Below are positions 7,676-17,323 of a stretch of DNA of 64,000 nt, in pieces. Position 1 is the stretch's first letter, and each line of letters begins with the position of its first letter. The notes below the pieces were generated by a model. That model saw nothing but the letters and a program-made list of their open reading frames with translations, was not told the DNA's origin and searched no databases. A program made the position numbers and the translations under genes. Source of the DNA: Bacteroidales bacterium (lineage in GTDB: Bacteria > Bacteroidota > Bacteroidia > Bacteroidales > UBA932); contig WRMN01000003.1 in the NCBI GenBank assembly GCA_009777095.1, forward strand, positions 62,001 through 126,000, written 5' to 3'.

Positions 7676-8903
7676 CGAACATAATCATTTCTTTGGGCAC
7701 CCCAAGGTTATCTAACATATTTTCTGCCGCCGCATTCATCAATGGAGGACCGCACATGTAGTACTCAATATCTTCGGGCGCCTCGTGGTTTTTCAGGTAA
7801 TTGTCGTGAATTATCTGATGAATAAAGCCTGTGGGGCCGCTCCAATTGTCTTCGGGCTTAGGCTCCGAAAGGGCTATAACAAAGTTGAAGTTCGGAAATT
7901 CTTTCTCTATAGCGCGGAAATCCTCCTCATAAAAAACTTCGCGCTTAGAGCGGGCGCCATACCAAAAAGTTACCTTGCGATTGGTTTTCAGGGTATGAAA
8001 AAGATGGAAAAGATGCGAGCGCATGGGCGCCATGCCGGCTCCGCCGCCTATAAACATCATCTCGCTGTTCGTGTCGCGCAGGAAAAATTCGCCGTAAGGG
8101 CCGGAAATAACCACCTTATCTCCAGGCTTGCGACTGAAGATATAGGAAGAACAAACGCCCGAATTTACGGGCATAAAACTGCATTTAACGCGGTCCCAGG
8201 GCGGAGTGGCAATACGGATATTCAGCATGATAATATTGCCCTCGGCAGGGTGGTTAGCCATGGAGTAGGCGCGGAAAGCAGGTTCCGCATTTTTCATCTT
8301 CAAGTTCCATATCTTGAGGGCGTCCCACTCTTCGTGAAATTCGGGTTCTACAAAAATATCCTTACCGAAATCCACTTCACATTTGGGAACATCAATTTGA
8401 ATATAGCCGCCCGATTTGAAATTCAGGCTTTCTCCTTCGGGAAGTTTAACTGTAAACTCTTTGATAAACGTGGCTACATTACGGTTGCTGAGCACCTCGC
8501 ATTCCCATTTTTTTATGCCTAACACTTCTTCGGGCACCTCTACTTTTAGGTCGTCTCTTACTTTCACTTGACAGCCCAGACGCCAGTTCGTCTGTTGTTG
8601 TTTGCGGGTAAAGAAGCCTGTTTCGGTAGGAAGAATTTCGCCGCAGCCGCTCACTATGCGGCACTTGCATAAACCGCAGGTTCCGCCGCCGCCACATGCC
8701 GAGGGGAGGAAAATTTTATTCTCGCTAAGGGCGCTTAGCAAAGAACTGCCGGGGCTTACTTCCAATTCGCGCTCGCCGTTAATGTCAATTTTTATTTTGC
8801 CCTGAGGCGTAAGTTTGGCTTTGGCATAGAGCAACAAGCCCACCAGAATAAGGGTTGTTGTCAAAAATATAACTATGCCGGATATGATTACAAAAAAATC
8901 CAT
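7659..8903 (-). CDS. nqrF: Na+-translocating NADH:quinone reductase subunit F
   Basis: A 414-residue subunit with one N-terminal membrane helix (about 3-26), a plant-type 2Fe-2S domain with ligands C70, C76, C79 and C111, then FAD-binding (RAYSMANHP) and NADH-binding (GGGAGMAPMRSHLF, YMCGPPLMNAA) domains. It is the electron entry point: NADH is oxidised by FAD and electrons pass to the iron-sulfur centre and on to the other subunits. It is the last nqr gene, eight bases after nqrE. Confidence 0.97.
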   Translation of the reverse strand: MDFFVIISGIVIFLTTTLILVGLLLYAKAKLTPQGKIKIDINGERELEVSPGSSLLSALSENKIFLPSACGGGGTCGLCKCRIVSGCGEILPTETGFFTRKQQQTNWRLGCQVKVRDDLKVEVPEEVLGIKKWECEVLSNRNVATFIKEFTVKLPEGESLNFKSGGYIQIDVPKCEVDFGKDIFVEPEFHEEWDALKIWNLKMKNAEPAFRAYSMANHPAEGNIIMLNIRIATPPWDRVKCSFMPVNSGVCSSYIFSRKPGDKVVISGPYGEFFLRDTNSEMMFIGGGAGMAPMRSHLFHLFHTLKTNRKVTFWYGARSKREVFYEEDFRAIEKEFPNFNFVIALSEPKPEDNWSGPTGFIHQIIHDNYLKNHEAPEDIEYYMCGPPLMNAAAENMLDNLGVPKEMIMFDDFGG

Positions 8904-8911
8904 GTCGAAAA

Positions 8912-9529
8912 TTATAATTTAATACCCATAAAACTCATAAATGCTATACCCATCAATCCTGTAATAATGAAGGTGATGCCAATGCCGCGCAGAGGAGCAG
9001 GAACATTGGAATACTTCAATTTTTCGCGGATAGCCGCAATGCCTACGATAGCCAAACACCAACCTACTCCGGACCCTAAGGCAAAAGAAGTAGCTTCGCC
9101 GAGATTGGCGTAACCGCGTTCCTGCATAAACAGCGAACCGCCGAGAATGGCGCAGTTTACGGCTATAAGCGGCAGGAAGATGCCTAAGGAAGAATAAAGC
9201 GCAGGGGCGAATTTTTCTACAATCATCTCTACCAACTGCGTGATAGAGGCAATTACGGCAATAAAAATGATAAAACTGAGAAAACTCAGGTCAACCTCTG
9301 CCAAACCGGGGCTAATCCACGTGAGGCAACCGGAGGTGAGCAGGTATTTGTTCAGCAAATAATTGACAGGCAGGGTTACGCCCAGTACAAAAATTACTGC
9401 AATACCAAGGCCAAGCGCTGTTTTCACCGTTTTCGACACAGCAATGTAAGAACACATGCCGAGGAAAAAGGCAAATATCATATTATCTACAAAAATAGAT
9501 CTGACGAATATGTTGGCAATATTTTCCAT
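8912..9529 (-). CDS. nqrE: Na+-translocating NADH:quinone reductase subunit E
   Basis: A 205-residue integral membrane protein with six hydrophobic segments, starting [21 protein letters not shown]. NqrE and NqrD are homologous and form the inverted pair that carries sodium and shares an iron centre between cysteines in the membrane; the pair here matches in length and placement. Its start overlaps the nqrD stop by one base, indicating translational coupling. Confidence 0.96.
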   Translation of the reverse strand: MENIANIFVRSIFVDNMIFAFFLGMCSYIAVSKTVKTALGLGIAVIFVLGVTLPVNYLLNKYLLTSGCLTWISPGLAEVDLSFLSFIIFIAVIASITQLVEMIVEKFAPALYSSLGIFLPLIAVNCAILGGSLFMQERGYANLGEATSFALGSGVGWCLAIVGIAAIREKLKYSNVPAPLRGIGITFIITGLMGIAFMSFMGIKL

Positions 9530-10179
9530 TATTTTTCGATGAGTTGTTTGTTAAAACTGCGTTGTATCCAAATGATAAGCCCTACTACGATTAAGGCCAT
9601 AGGCGGAAGGATAAACAGACCGTTATTTTCGTAAAATCCGCCGTTGCCGATATACCAGCTTTCGGGGATAACCTGTAAGCCGAAAAGCGTACCGGAACCA
9701 AATAATTCGCGAAAAAAAGCCACTACGATTAAAATTAATCCGTATCCGGCGCCATTGCCCAAACCGTCAATCAATGAGGGCCAGGGCCTGTTGCCTAAGG
9801 CAAAGGCTTCAATACGCCCCATGATAATGCAATTCGTAATAATAAGACCGACAAATACCGACAACTGCTTGCTCACATCGTAGGCAAAGGCGCGCAGTAT
9901 CTGGTCAACTAAAATTACGAGTGCGGCTACTACTACCAATTGCACAATAATACGTATGCGGTTGGGAATAGTATTGCGAATACTTGACAGAATGCAACTT
10001 GAAAAACCGGTAACAATAGTAACGGATAAGGCCATTACCATTGCAGGTTCTAATTTTACGGTTACGGCTAAGGCGGAACAAATCCCCAGCATCAATACGG
10101 TTATGGGGTTGTCCTTATTAATGGGGTTAGTAAAAAGTTTCAGTATTTTTGCTGAAAACATAGGTTCTTTTTCTTCCAT
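9529..10179 (-). CDS. nqrD: Na+-translocating NADH:quinone reductase subunit D
   Basis: A six-helix membrane subunit including [20 protein letters not shown] and [19 protein letters not shown]. The frame is open further upstream to 10218, but that extension is encoded by an AAAGTT/CAAAGTTC simple repeat and would add 13 unusual residues ([12 protein letters not shown]), so I place the start at the ATG at 10179. A second ATG at 10161 gives 210 residues, close to relatives, and is an equally reasonable start. It lies between nqrC and nqrE. Confidence 0.93.
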   Translation of the reverse strand: MEEKEPMFSAKILKLFTNPINKDNPITVLMLGICSALAVTVKLEPAMVMALSVTIVTGFSSCILSSIRNTIPNRIRIIVQLVVVAALVILVDQILRAFAYDVSKQLSVFVGLIITNCIIMGRIEAFALGNRPWPSLIDGLGNGAGYGLILIVVAFFRELFGSGTLFGLQVIPESWYIGNGGFYENNGLFILPPMALIVVGLIIWIQRSFNKQLIEK

Positions 10180-10184
10180 ACTAT

Positions 10185-10232
10185 AATTTAGTTCAAAGTT
10201 TAAAGTTTTAAAGTTCAAAGTTCAATGTTGCG
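10185..10232. repeat. AAAGTT(C) simple repeat between nqrC and nqrD
   Basis: Repeated TTCAAAGTTTAAAGTT units run across the nqrC-nqrD junction. Similar short tracts occur at 28631-28659, 36533-36547, 50882-50896 and 56748-56762, always at gene ends. They look like a dispersed low-complexity family rather than a gene-specific signal. Confidence 0.6.
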
Positions 10233-10989
10233 TTTTCATTTTTATAAAGAAGGCATTGTATTGGTCTAAGCAATCGCGCAGCATGTCGCTTACTCCGTTG
10301 CTGGTAATGGTTCCTCCGGAAATGGCGTCAACGGCATGCGGGTCGTTCTTCGGAGCGCCGCCTTTCATCAACTTCACGGAAACGAATGTTTGCCCCGTGA
10401 ATATTTTTTTGCCGATAAACTGCTGTGCGAAGGCTTTTTCGGCAATCTCTGCGCCCAGTCCGGGAGTTTCCCCTTTATGGTCGAATACGGCGCCGAAAAT
10501 AGTGTCGAAATCGTCATTCAGCGAGAGGTAGCCCCAAATAGGCCCCCAAAGGCCCATGCCTCGGACAGGGATAATGTATTTCAGCGCGCCGTTATCCTCT
10601 TCACACACAAATACAGGCAAGCGGAGTTCAGCGCGCAGTCTTTCTTTCTCATCTTCATTAGCTTTTATAACCGTTTTGATTTTATTATATTCTTCCGTCA
10701 TGTCAATGAGAAAAGCATCGCCGTCCTGTTTATTGCCTGCGCCGTCAACAATAAAACTATCAACAATATATTTGTCGTAGGCGCTTTCTACAAAATCATT
10801 CTTGCTTTTTGCCTCGCTTAGGCCTGTATCTTTACTCACAGAAGCAAGAATGTTGAGTTTTTTCTCAATTTCTATATTTTTTTCCTGCGGTTTTTTCAAT
10901 ACTAATGCGGCAGTAGCAAGGGCTGCGGCTACTACAATCACTAATATTGAAGCGTAAATAAAAGTATAGGTATTACTGTCTTTATTCAT
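10222..10989 (-). CDS. nqrC: Na+-translocating NADH:quinone reductase subunit C
   Basis: A 255-residue subunit with one N-terminal membrane helix (about 9-31) and a periplasmic domain carrying covalent FMN. The flavinylation motif reads D-A-I-S-G-G-T at about 221-227, with T227 as the expected attachment site; the second glycine replaces the more usual alanine of Dxx(S/T)GAT. FMN is attached by ApbE, which is not encoded in this window. Also visible is PVRGMGLWGPIWGYL, a conserved NqrC block. It is four bases from nqrB. Confidence 0.96.
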   Translation of the reverse strand: MNKDSNTYTFIYASILVIVVAAALATAALVLKKPQEKNIEIEKKLNILASVSKDTGLSEAKSKNDFVESAYDKYIVDSFIVDGAGNKQDGDAFLIDMTEEYNKIKTVIKANEDEKERLRAELRLPVFVCEEDNGALKYIIPVRGMGLWGPIWGYLSLNDDFDTIFGAVFDHKGETPGLGAEIAEKAFAQQFIGKKIFTGQTFVSVKLMKGGAPKNDPHAVDAISGGTITSNGVSDMLRDCLDQYNAFFIKMKTQH

Positions 10990-10993
10990 AATC

Positions 10994-12142
10994 TTAAATT
11001 TTTACACGTTTTAAACGGCGGCGGATATTAGCTTCTACCACATAATGGTCGATGAGGGGGGCAAAGGCGTTCATAAAGAGGATAGCCAACATCATGCCTT
11101 CGGGGTAGCCCATATTGAATACCCTGATGATAACAGTAAATGCGCCAATCAGGAAGCCGTAAATCCATTTGCCGATTTCAGTCTGCGTCCCTGTTACAGG
11201 GTCGGTGGCCATAAATACGGCGCCAAAGGCAAAGCCGCCCATTATCAAGTGCATATATGGCGCTATTTCCATGTACGGATTGGCGGCGGTAAAATTAAGC
11301 AAATAACCGATGCCCAATGCGCCGAGCACGCACGACAACATTATTTTCCAGCTTCCTACACCGGTATAAATAAGAATGGCGGCGCCGATGAGAATAGCTA
11401 AGGTAGAAGTTTCGCCTATAGAGCCCGGAATAAATCCGAAAAACATATCGGCAATAGACGGCATCTGCTCGCCTGCTGCGGCCTGCGCCAATGGAGTAGC
11501 TCCCGAAAAACCGTCAATAATGCCTTCATTCGCGCTTAATCCGACTATCCATACCTTGTTGCCGGAAATATGCGAGGGATAAGAGAAGAATACAAAAGCG
11601 CGCGCCAGCAAAGCAGGGTTGAAAATGTTCATGCCCGTTCCACCAAACACTTCTTTTCCTATAATTACCGCAAAGGCAGTGGCCAAGCCTACCATCCATA
11701 AGGGGCAATCTATTGGCATAATCAGAGGAATCAACATGCCGGTAACTAAAAATCCCTCGTTCACTTCGTGCCCGCGGATTTGCGCCGAGATAAATTCAAT
11801 GCCTAAGCCAACCACATAAGACACGATAATGATAGGCAGCACTTTTAGAAAACCAAACCAGAACATGCCCCAGAAAGTCATCTCGGCTGCTGTGGATAGA
11901 TTGTGCTGATAGCCTGTATTCCACATGCCGAACAGCATTGCGGGCGTTAGCGCTATAAGCACTACGGTCATGGTATGCTTCAGGTCATTGACGTCGCGGA
12001 TATGAGCGCCGGATCTTGCTGTAGTATTAGGTACAAACAGGAAGGTCTCTATTGCATCAAAAGTAGAATGGAACATCTTGAGTTTTCCATCTTTTTCAAA
12101 GGCAGGCTTTATCCTGTCTAAAAATTTACGTAAAAAATTCAT
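10994..12142 (-). CDS. nqrB: Na+-translocating NADH:quinone reductase subunit B
   Basis: A 382-residue polytopic membrane subunit with about ten hydrophobic helices. It carries the covalent FMN site D-G-F-S-G-A-T (T216) and the conserved GGTGMNIFNPALLARAF segment. NqrB also holds riboflavin and forms much of the sodium path. The gene lies 11 bases after nqrA. Confidence 0.97.
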   Translation of the reverse strand: MNFLRKFLDRIKPAFEKDGKLKMFHSTFDAIETFLFVPNTTARSGAHIRDVNDLKHTMTVVLIALTPAMLFGMWNTGYQHNLSTAAEMTFWGMFWFGFLKVLPIIIVSYVVGLGIEFISAQIRGHEVNEGFLVTGMLIPLIMPIDCPLWMVGLATAFAVIIGKEVFGGTGMNIFNPALLARAFVFFSYPSHISGNKVWIVGLSANEGIIDGFSGATPLAQAAAGEQMPSIADMFFGFIPGSIGETSTLAILIGAAILIYTGVGSWKIMLSCVLGALGIGYLLNFTAANPYMEIAPYMHLIMGGFAFGAVFMATDPVTGTQTEIGKWIYGFLIGAFTVIIRVFNMGYPEGMMLAILFMNAFAPLIDHYVVEANIRRRLKRVKI

Positions 12143-12153
12143 CTACATCAATA

Positions 12154-13515
12154 TTAAATATGATCGTCCATTTCTTTAATCATCAGGTTGATCCCTTGAC
12201 GTATAATGTCCTGTACATCAATTTTTGAGGTACACACAAATTCGCATAAGGCCAAGTCTTCTTCAACCACTTCATAGATGCCTAATTGTTCCATCTTGTC
12301 AATATCTTCGGCCAAAATGGCTTTTAACAGATACACAGGATAGATGTCCATAGGCAATACTTTTTCATACTCGCCGTTCATCACAAAGGCGCGTTGTCCG
12401 CCGTTGATATTAGTGTCGAGTGCATATTCTTTTTTGGGAAATATCCACGAAAAATAACTGCGTGAAACGCTGAATTTTTTCATTCGGAAAGGATTAGCCC
12501 AGCCGAGAAATTCATAATAGTCGCCTTCGGGAATAACGCTAATCATGTTGTCGTAGAAACTCAGGTGTCCGTTAGGCCCGACATTGGCGCCTGTAAGTAC
12601 ATTGCCGCTGATGTAGCGCACAGGTTTATCCTTGCAGAGATGTTCATGAATAACCGCAATATTAGCGCCGTCAATGATGCGAAAATAGCGAGGTTTTTTG
12701 ACCTCTGAACCTGCTAATGCAATTACCTTTGACACATCATAAATACCTTTCAGGAAAAGGCGTCCGAGCGAAACAATGTGCTGCGGCGTAATAGTCCACA
12801 CAACTTCCCCTTTGTTAATGGGCGAAATATGGTGTATCTGAGTTCCTACGTTTCCGGACGGGTGCGGGCCTGCGAAAGCATGTGTGGTAATGCCTTTAAT
12901 TTTGGGAATAATGCTGGTAGCCGAAGGATTTTCGGTAATCCCTACATGAATGTTGTCGCAGAGTTTACGCAAGACATCAATTCCTTTTTGAAAAGCCTCG
13001 GTTTCGCCGTTCAGCACGTATTCCAAATCGGGCGCTAAGGGTGCCGTGTCGAAACAGGAAATAAAAATGGCTTTAGGAGTATCAGTAGGGCGAGCCACTA
13101 TGCCATAGGGCCGTTGCTTAATAAAAGGCCATACGCCGCTCTCTAACAGAAAGGCGATTAATTCCTCGCGCGAGATGGAATTAAGCGCTTTAATGTTATG
13201 TTGAAGGTGTTGTTGTTCCGCTGCGGGACTTACGGTTACAGCTAATAACTTCCGCTTGTCGCCGCGGACAATCTCTTTGACTGTGCCGCTTATCGGCGAC
13301 ACAAAATTAATTTCAGGGCAATGTTTATCCACAAATAAGGCTGTGCCTGCCAGCACCGCATCGCCTTCCTTTACTACAAGTTTAGGCGTTAAATTTTGAA
13401 AATCGCTTGGCTTAACCGCATAATCCATCGATAAGGGAAACTTGCCGAGCACCTTTTCCGCACTTCCTTTGAGTGTAATATCTAACCCTTTATGTATTTT
13501 TATGACTTTTGACAT
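12154..13515 (-). CDS. nqrA: Na+-translocating NADH:quinone reductase subunit A
   Basis: A 453-residue soluble subunit of the complex, the first gene of the nqrABCDEF operon. It begins MSKVIKIHKGLDITLKGSAE, and includes the barrel-sandwich-like VKEGDAVLAGTALF region and the block FAGPHPSGNVGTQIHHISP, both typical of NqrA. It takes part in ubiquinone or menaquinone binding at the cytoplasmic face. A TATATTTG box on the same strand lies just upstream (13535-13542). Confidence 0.97.
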   Translation of the reverse strand: MSKVIKIHKGLDITLKGSAEKVLGKFPLSMDYAVKPSDFQNLTPKLVVKEGDAVLAGTALFVDKHCPEINFVSPISGTVKEIVRGDKRKLLAVTVSPAAEQQHLQHNIKALNSISREELIAFLLESGVWPFIKQRPYGIVARPTDTPKAIFISCFDTAPLAPDLEYVLNGETEAFQKGIDVLRKLCDNIHVGITENPSATSIIPKIKGITTHAFAGPHPSGNVGTQIHHISPINKGEVVWTITPQHIVSLGRLFLKGIYDVSKVIALAGSEVKKPRYFRIIDGANIAVIHEHLCKDKPVRYISGNVLTGANVGPNGHLSFYDNMISVIPEGDYYEFLGWANPFRMKKFSVSRSYFSWIFPKKEYALDTNINGGQRAFVMNGEYEKVLPMDIYPVYLLKAILAEDIDKMEQLGIYEVVEEDLALCEFVCTSKIDVQDIIRQGINLMIKEMDDHI

Positions 13516-13534
13516 AAAATAATGTTTAACTCAA

Positions 13535-13542
13535 CAAATATA
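13535..13542 (-). promoter_or_regulatory. Promoter -7 element of the nqr operon (TATATTTG)
   Basis: The plus strand shows CAAATATA, giving TATATTTG on the reverse strand 20 bases before nqrA. An imperfect palindrome around TATACGTATA (about 13539-13556) adjoins it and reaches the end of the upstream acyl-CoA ligase gene. The nqr genes therefore seem to have their own promoter and are not only read from the upstream operon. Confidence 0.6.
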
Positions 13543-13548
13543 CGTATA

Positions 13549-15207
13549 TTATACGTTTTGATACATGAAACGTTTAATGCTGCGTTTCGGCGTTTTTTCA
13601 AATTCTTCAGGAAATAGGTTTACAGCAGCAATTTGCGCATAAGCCGGAAGCTCTTCGTTTACTTTGACGCGGATTTCTTCCATAATGCGCGGTAAATCAT
13701 CAACAGCTATGTTATTGGCAGTAGCCTGTTCGTAATCGGGATAAATCAAGGCTATTAATTTTCCTTCTTTTTTAATTACTAACGATTCTCCGACGTAGGG
13801 CATATTGTTGATAACTTCTTCCAATTCTTCGGGATAGATATTTTGTCCGGAAGAACCTAAGATCATGCTCTTATTCCTGCCTCGAATATACACATATCCT
13901 TTGGCGTCCATCACGGCCAAATCTCCTGTTTTCAGCCAGCCGTCTTCCGTAAATGTTTCCTTGGTGGCTTCTTCGTTACGATAATACCCCAACATCACAT
14001 TATCGCCTTTTACTAATATTTCTCCGGGAATATTGATCGGATCGGGTGAATCAATTTTCACCTCCATATTGACAACAGCCTTACCGCAGGAATACAATGG
14101 AGAGCAACTCCAATCTTCGTAGGTGATAATAGGGCCGCATTCGGTCATGCCGTAACCTACGGTGTATCTGAAACCGATTTTTTTAAAGAAGGCTTCGGCC
14201 TCATGGTTGAAAGAGGCGCCGCCAATGATAATTTCAAGGAAATTATTACCAAATACGTTATTGAGGGAAGTAAGAATTTTCTTTTTAATTTGTTGATCAA
14301 TAACAGGTAGCTTTAGCAGCATTTTAATACTGGTCTTCTGTAGAAGAGGCTGTAGTTTTTTCTTGTATATTTTTTCAATAATCAAGGGAACGGAGACTAC
14401 AACCTTAGGCTTAATGTCGGCAAAGGCGTCCATAATGATTTTCGGCGTAGGCACACGGGTAAGGAAGTGTACGTGGCAGCCTGCCGACATCTCATAAATA
14501 AACTCAAACATCATGCCGTACATGTGCGCCATAGGCAGCATGGCTACCACCGAGCAGCCTCTGGTGAGTTCCGGGAGCACTTCACGGGCAAATTCCAAGT
14601 TCGAAGATAAACTTCGATACGGAAGCATTACCCCCTTAGAAAAACCGGTGGTTCCTGAAGTATAATTGATAATAGCAAGTTCTTCCGGCTCATCGTGGTG
14701 ATAGGATACATGCTCAGAACGGAAATTTTTCGGATATTTTTTGCCGAACAGTTCGTTCAACCGCTCACGAGCAGCATTAATAGAAGGACGGCGGGAGTGA
14801 ACAATGGAAAAATCGCCTGTAACCACTATAGCTTCGAGGTTAGGCATTTCCCGTTCATTGATAGATTCCCACACAACGCTTCCAACAAACAAAATACGCG
14901 ATTCCGAATGATTGACAATGTGGTGAATATTGTCGGGTTTAAATTCATGCAGGATAGGTACAGCAACGGCGCCATAAGTAAGCGTGGCAAAGAACACTAC
15001 GCCCCAGTTGGCTTGATTACGGCCGCAAATGGCTACCTTGTCGCCCTTTTTTAAACCACATACTTCAAATAAAATGTGTAATTTGGCAATACGGCGTGCA
15101 ACATCTTTATATTGCAGGGTTGTCCCATTGTAGTCCGACAAGGCAGGCAAGTTCCAATTATTTTTGAAACTTTGCTCAATTTGTTCCAGAAAACTGTGTT
15201 TTTCCAT
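13549..15207 (-). CDS. AMP-binding acyl-CoA ligase (long-chain fatty acid type)
   Basis: A 552-residue adenylate-forming enzyme. The P-loop motif YTSGTTGFSKG lies at 182-192, GYGMTECGPIITYED about 350-365, and KTGDLAVMD with the hinge region YIRGRNKSMILGSSG follow. It should activate a fatty acid to acyl-AMP and then acyl-CoA. The sequence IYPEELEEVINN near the C-terminus is usual in the family. It is the last gene of an operon with an MsbA-like exporter 26 bases upstream, which suggests a role in envelope lipid or exogenous fatty-acid use. Chain-length preference cannot be read. Confidence 0.9.
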   Translation of the reverse strand: MEKHSFLEQIEQSFKNNWNLPALSDYNGTTLQYKDVARRIAKLHILFEVCGLKKGDKVAICGRNQANWGVVFFATLTYGAVAVPILHEFKPDNIHHIVNHSESRILFVGSVVWESINEREMPNLEAIVVTGDFSIVHSRRPSINAARERLNELFGKKYPKNFRSEHVSYHHDEPEELAIINYTSGTTGFSKGVMLPYRSLSSNLEFAREVLPELTRGCSVVAMLPMAHMYGMMFEFIYEMSAGCHVHFLTRVPTPKIIMDAFADIKPKVVVSVPLIIEKIYKKKLQPLLQKTSIKMLLKLPVIDQQIKKKILTSLNNVFGNNFLEIIIGGASFNHEAEAFFKKIGFRYTVGYGMTECGPIITYEDWSCSPLYSCGKAVVNMEVKIDSPDPINIPGEILVKGDNVMLGYYRNEEATKETFTEDGWLKTGDLAVMDAKGYVYIRGRNKSMILGSSGQNIYPEELEEVINNMPYVGESLVIKKEGKLIALIYPDYEQATANNIAVDDLPRIMEEIRVKVNEELPAYAQIAAVNLFPEEFEKTPKRSIKRFMYQNV

Positions 15208-15233
15208 ATTATTAAGGTTTTTTGGGTTTTACT

Positions 15234-17063
15234 TTATTCAAATGCTTGCAGCGAACATAAACGATGATAAATGCCGTCTTGCAGAGCGATTAGTTCGGAA
15301 TGTGTGCCTGTTTCTTTTATTTCTCCTTTTTGAAGAACAATTATTTGATCGGCATGTTGTATGGTTGACAGACGGTGAGCTATCACTATTGATGTTCTGT
15401 TTTTCATTAAATTGGTAAGGGCGTCCTGCACTAACCGTTCGCTTTCGGTATCTAACGACGAGGTGGCCTCGTCGAGAATAAGAATAGGAGGGTTTTTAAG
15501 TACGGCGCGGGCTATGGAAATACGTTGCTTTTGTCCGCCAGACAATTTGCCGCCGCGGTCGCCTATATTGCTTTGATAGCCTTGTTCGAGTTCCATAATA
15601 AATTCATGGGCATTGGCAATTTTTGCAGCTTCTATAATTGCTTCTTCCGAAACATTTTCCATGCCAAAGGCTATGTTGTTGTGAATGGTATCGTTGAACA
15701 GTATCGGCTCTTGGTTGACAACCCCGATAAGGTTCATTAATTGCTTAGGCTGATATTGACGTATATCAATGCCGTCAACTAATATTGCTCCCGATGTTAC
15801 ATCATAAAAACGAGGAATTAAGTCCGCCATAGTGGTTTTTCCTGCACCGGAAGGGCCAACAACGGCATACATCTTTCCTTTATTGAAAGGAATGTTGATA
15901 TTGTGTAAAACAGGCGAAGATTGATAAGTAAAACAAACATTTTTAAATTCGATGTTATTTTTAAAACTACTAATCTCAATAGGACTTGCTGTTTTTGTAA
16001 TGACTATGGGGGTGTCTATAATTTCAAAAATGCGGTCGGCCGATGCCATACCTTTTTTGATGTCGGTGTAAGCTGTTGCAATGCTTTTTAAGGGAACCAA
16101 TATTTGATAGTAAAAAACGAGATAAACTATAAAACTGCTTACGGTAAAAGCGCTTTTAGCATTAAGAATCCACCAGCCTCCGAATAAAAGAATAACCATA
16201 GCAATGGTTATGCCCAAAAATTCGGAGAGAGGCGATGCTAATTCTTGCTTATAACAAATATTGCGATGTAAATTTGTTTGTTCGCGGTTGATAATTCTGA
16301 ATTTCTTGCGTACATATTGCTGACCGTTGAAAGCTTTGATGATTCTTGCGCCTGAAATACTTTCTTCAATCATAGCTAATAATTGTCCCAATATCGCTTG
16401 AGCCTTTGTTGCAGCTGCACGCAATTTTCTGGTTACTCTACTGATTAATAAAGCGGACAAGGGAAGGATTACCAAGGTTATAATCGTAAGTTGGTACGAC
16501 ATATAAAATAAGGCAATAAAATACCCTAAGATAAGAAAAGGCTCTCTTAAAACAACGTGAAATGATTTTATGACATTGGCCTGTACCTCGGTAATATCAT
16601 TGGACATTACGGAAATAATATCTCCTTTCTTTTTTTTATTAAAGTAAGCAATATCTAACCGTGTAATTTTATCCATTAAGGCTTCGCGGATTTTAAAAAT
16701 TACTTCCGTTCTCAGTGAGGCCATGACGCATTGTCCGCCATATTTAAGCAAATTCGACAGGAAAGAAGCGAAAATCACCGCAATGGCTACAAAAATCAAT
16801 GCGCCCATTCGTCCGTAAGCCTGCACTATTTGGGTGAAATAATAATTGAATATTTCGATGATATAATCTATGCTGAAAGTAAAGCTTGGCGCTTGTTTTA
16901 CTATGCTCATGGCATTGGGGTCAAAAACCACGTCAAGCAAGGGCTTAATGAGGGCAAAATTGACCATTCCAAAAATCATGCCGAAAAAAGTAAACACAAC
17001 ATATTGCGGACAATATTTAGAATAAGGACGGGCAAAGGATAATAAACGACTCAGCTTTCTCAT
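15234..17063 (-). CDS. ABC exporter, fused permease and ATPase (MsbA-like)
   Basis: A 609-residue half-transporter with six membrane helices in the first 340 residues and a nucleotide-binding domain after it. Walker A reads GPSGAGKTT (about 401-409), the signature LSGGQKQR (about 506-513), Walker B LILDEATSSLD, and the H-loop IAHRLSTI. It functions as a dimer. MsbA-type proteins flip lipid A core or other lipids; the neighbouring acyl-CoA ligase and envelope proteins fit a lipid substrate, but peptide or drug export cannot be ruled out. Confidence 0.93.
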   Translation of the reverse strand: MRKLSRLLSFARPYSKYCPQYVVFTFFGMIFGMVNFALIKPLLDVVFDPNAMSIVKQAPSFTFSIDYIIEIFNYYFTQIVQAYGRMGALIFVAIAVIFASFLSNLLKYGGQCVMASLRTEVIFKIREALMDKITRLDIAYFNKKKKGDIISVMSNDITEVQANVIKSFHVVLREPFLILGYFIALFYMSYQLTIITLVILPLSALLISRVTRKLRAAATKAQAILGQLLAMIEESISGARIIKAFNGQQYVRKKFRIINREQTNLHRNICYKQELASPLSEFLGITIAMVILLFGGWWILNAKSAFTVSSFIVYLVFYYQILVPLKSIATAYTDIKKGMASADRIFEIIDTPIVITKTASPIEISSFKNNIEFKNVCFTYQSSPVLHNINIPFNKGKMYAVVGPSGAGKTTMADLIPRFYDVTSGAILVDGIDIRQYQPKQLMNLIGVVNQEPILFNDTIHNNIAFGMENVSEEAIIEAAKIANAHEFIMELEQGYQSNIGDRGGKLSGGQKQRISIARAVLKNPPILILDEATSSLDTESERLVQDALTNLMKNRTSIVIAHRLSTIQHADQIIVLQKGEIKETGTHSELIALQDGIYHRLCSLQAFE

Positions 17064-17085
17064 AAATAGGACGTGTTAGTACTGT

Positions 17086-17319
17086 TCAAATTATTTCTTC
17101 GTATTCAACATAATCGCCTACATTCTTATCAATCTTCTTTTCGGCAGTAATTGTCCGATTGACATTGATTGTTCCTTCTTTTTGGGCTTGTTGCTGCGCC
17201 TTCCCGAATTGCTTTTTTGTCATATTTTTAACCATGTATAGTAAAAAAACAGGCATCAATCGCTTCATTAACCATTGAAGAATTATGATAACCAGAAGTA
17301 TGATGAATAATGTTCTCAT
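17086..17319 (-). CDS. DUF4834 family small membrane protein
   Basis: A 77-residue protein with one N-terminal hydrophobic helix (about 3-27, LFIILLVIIILQWLM), a second shorter hydrophobic stretch (PVFLLYMV), a basic glutamine-rich middle (KKQFGKAQQQAQKEG) and an acidic end (YVEYEEII). This is the pattern of the Bacteroidota family DUF4834, function unknown. The gene is four bases after the large envelope protein gene and 22 bases before the exporter gene, so it belongs to the same operon. Confidence 0.78.
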   Translation of the reverse strand: MRTLFIILLVIIILQWLMKRLMPVFLLYMVKNMTKKQFGKAQQQAQKEGTINVNRTITAEKKIDKNVGDYVEYEEII

Positions 17320-17323
17320 TTTG

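Noticed and set aside
10180-10218. N-terminal extension of nqrD
   Set aside because: It is encoded by an AAAGTT simple repeat and is not found in NqrD proteins.
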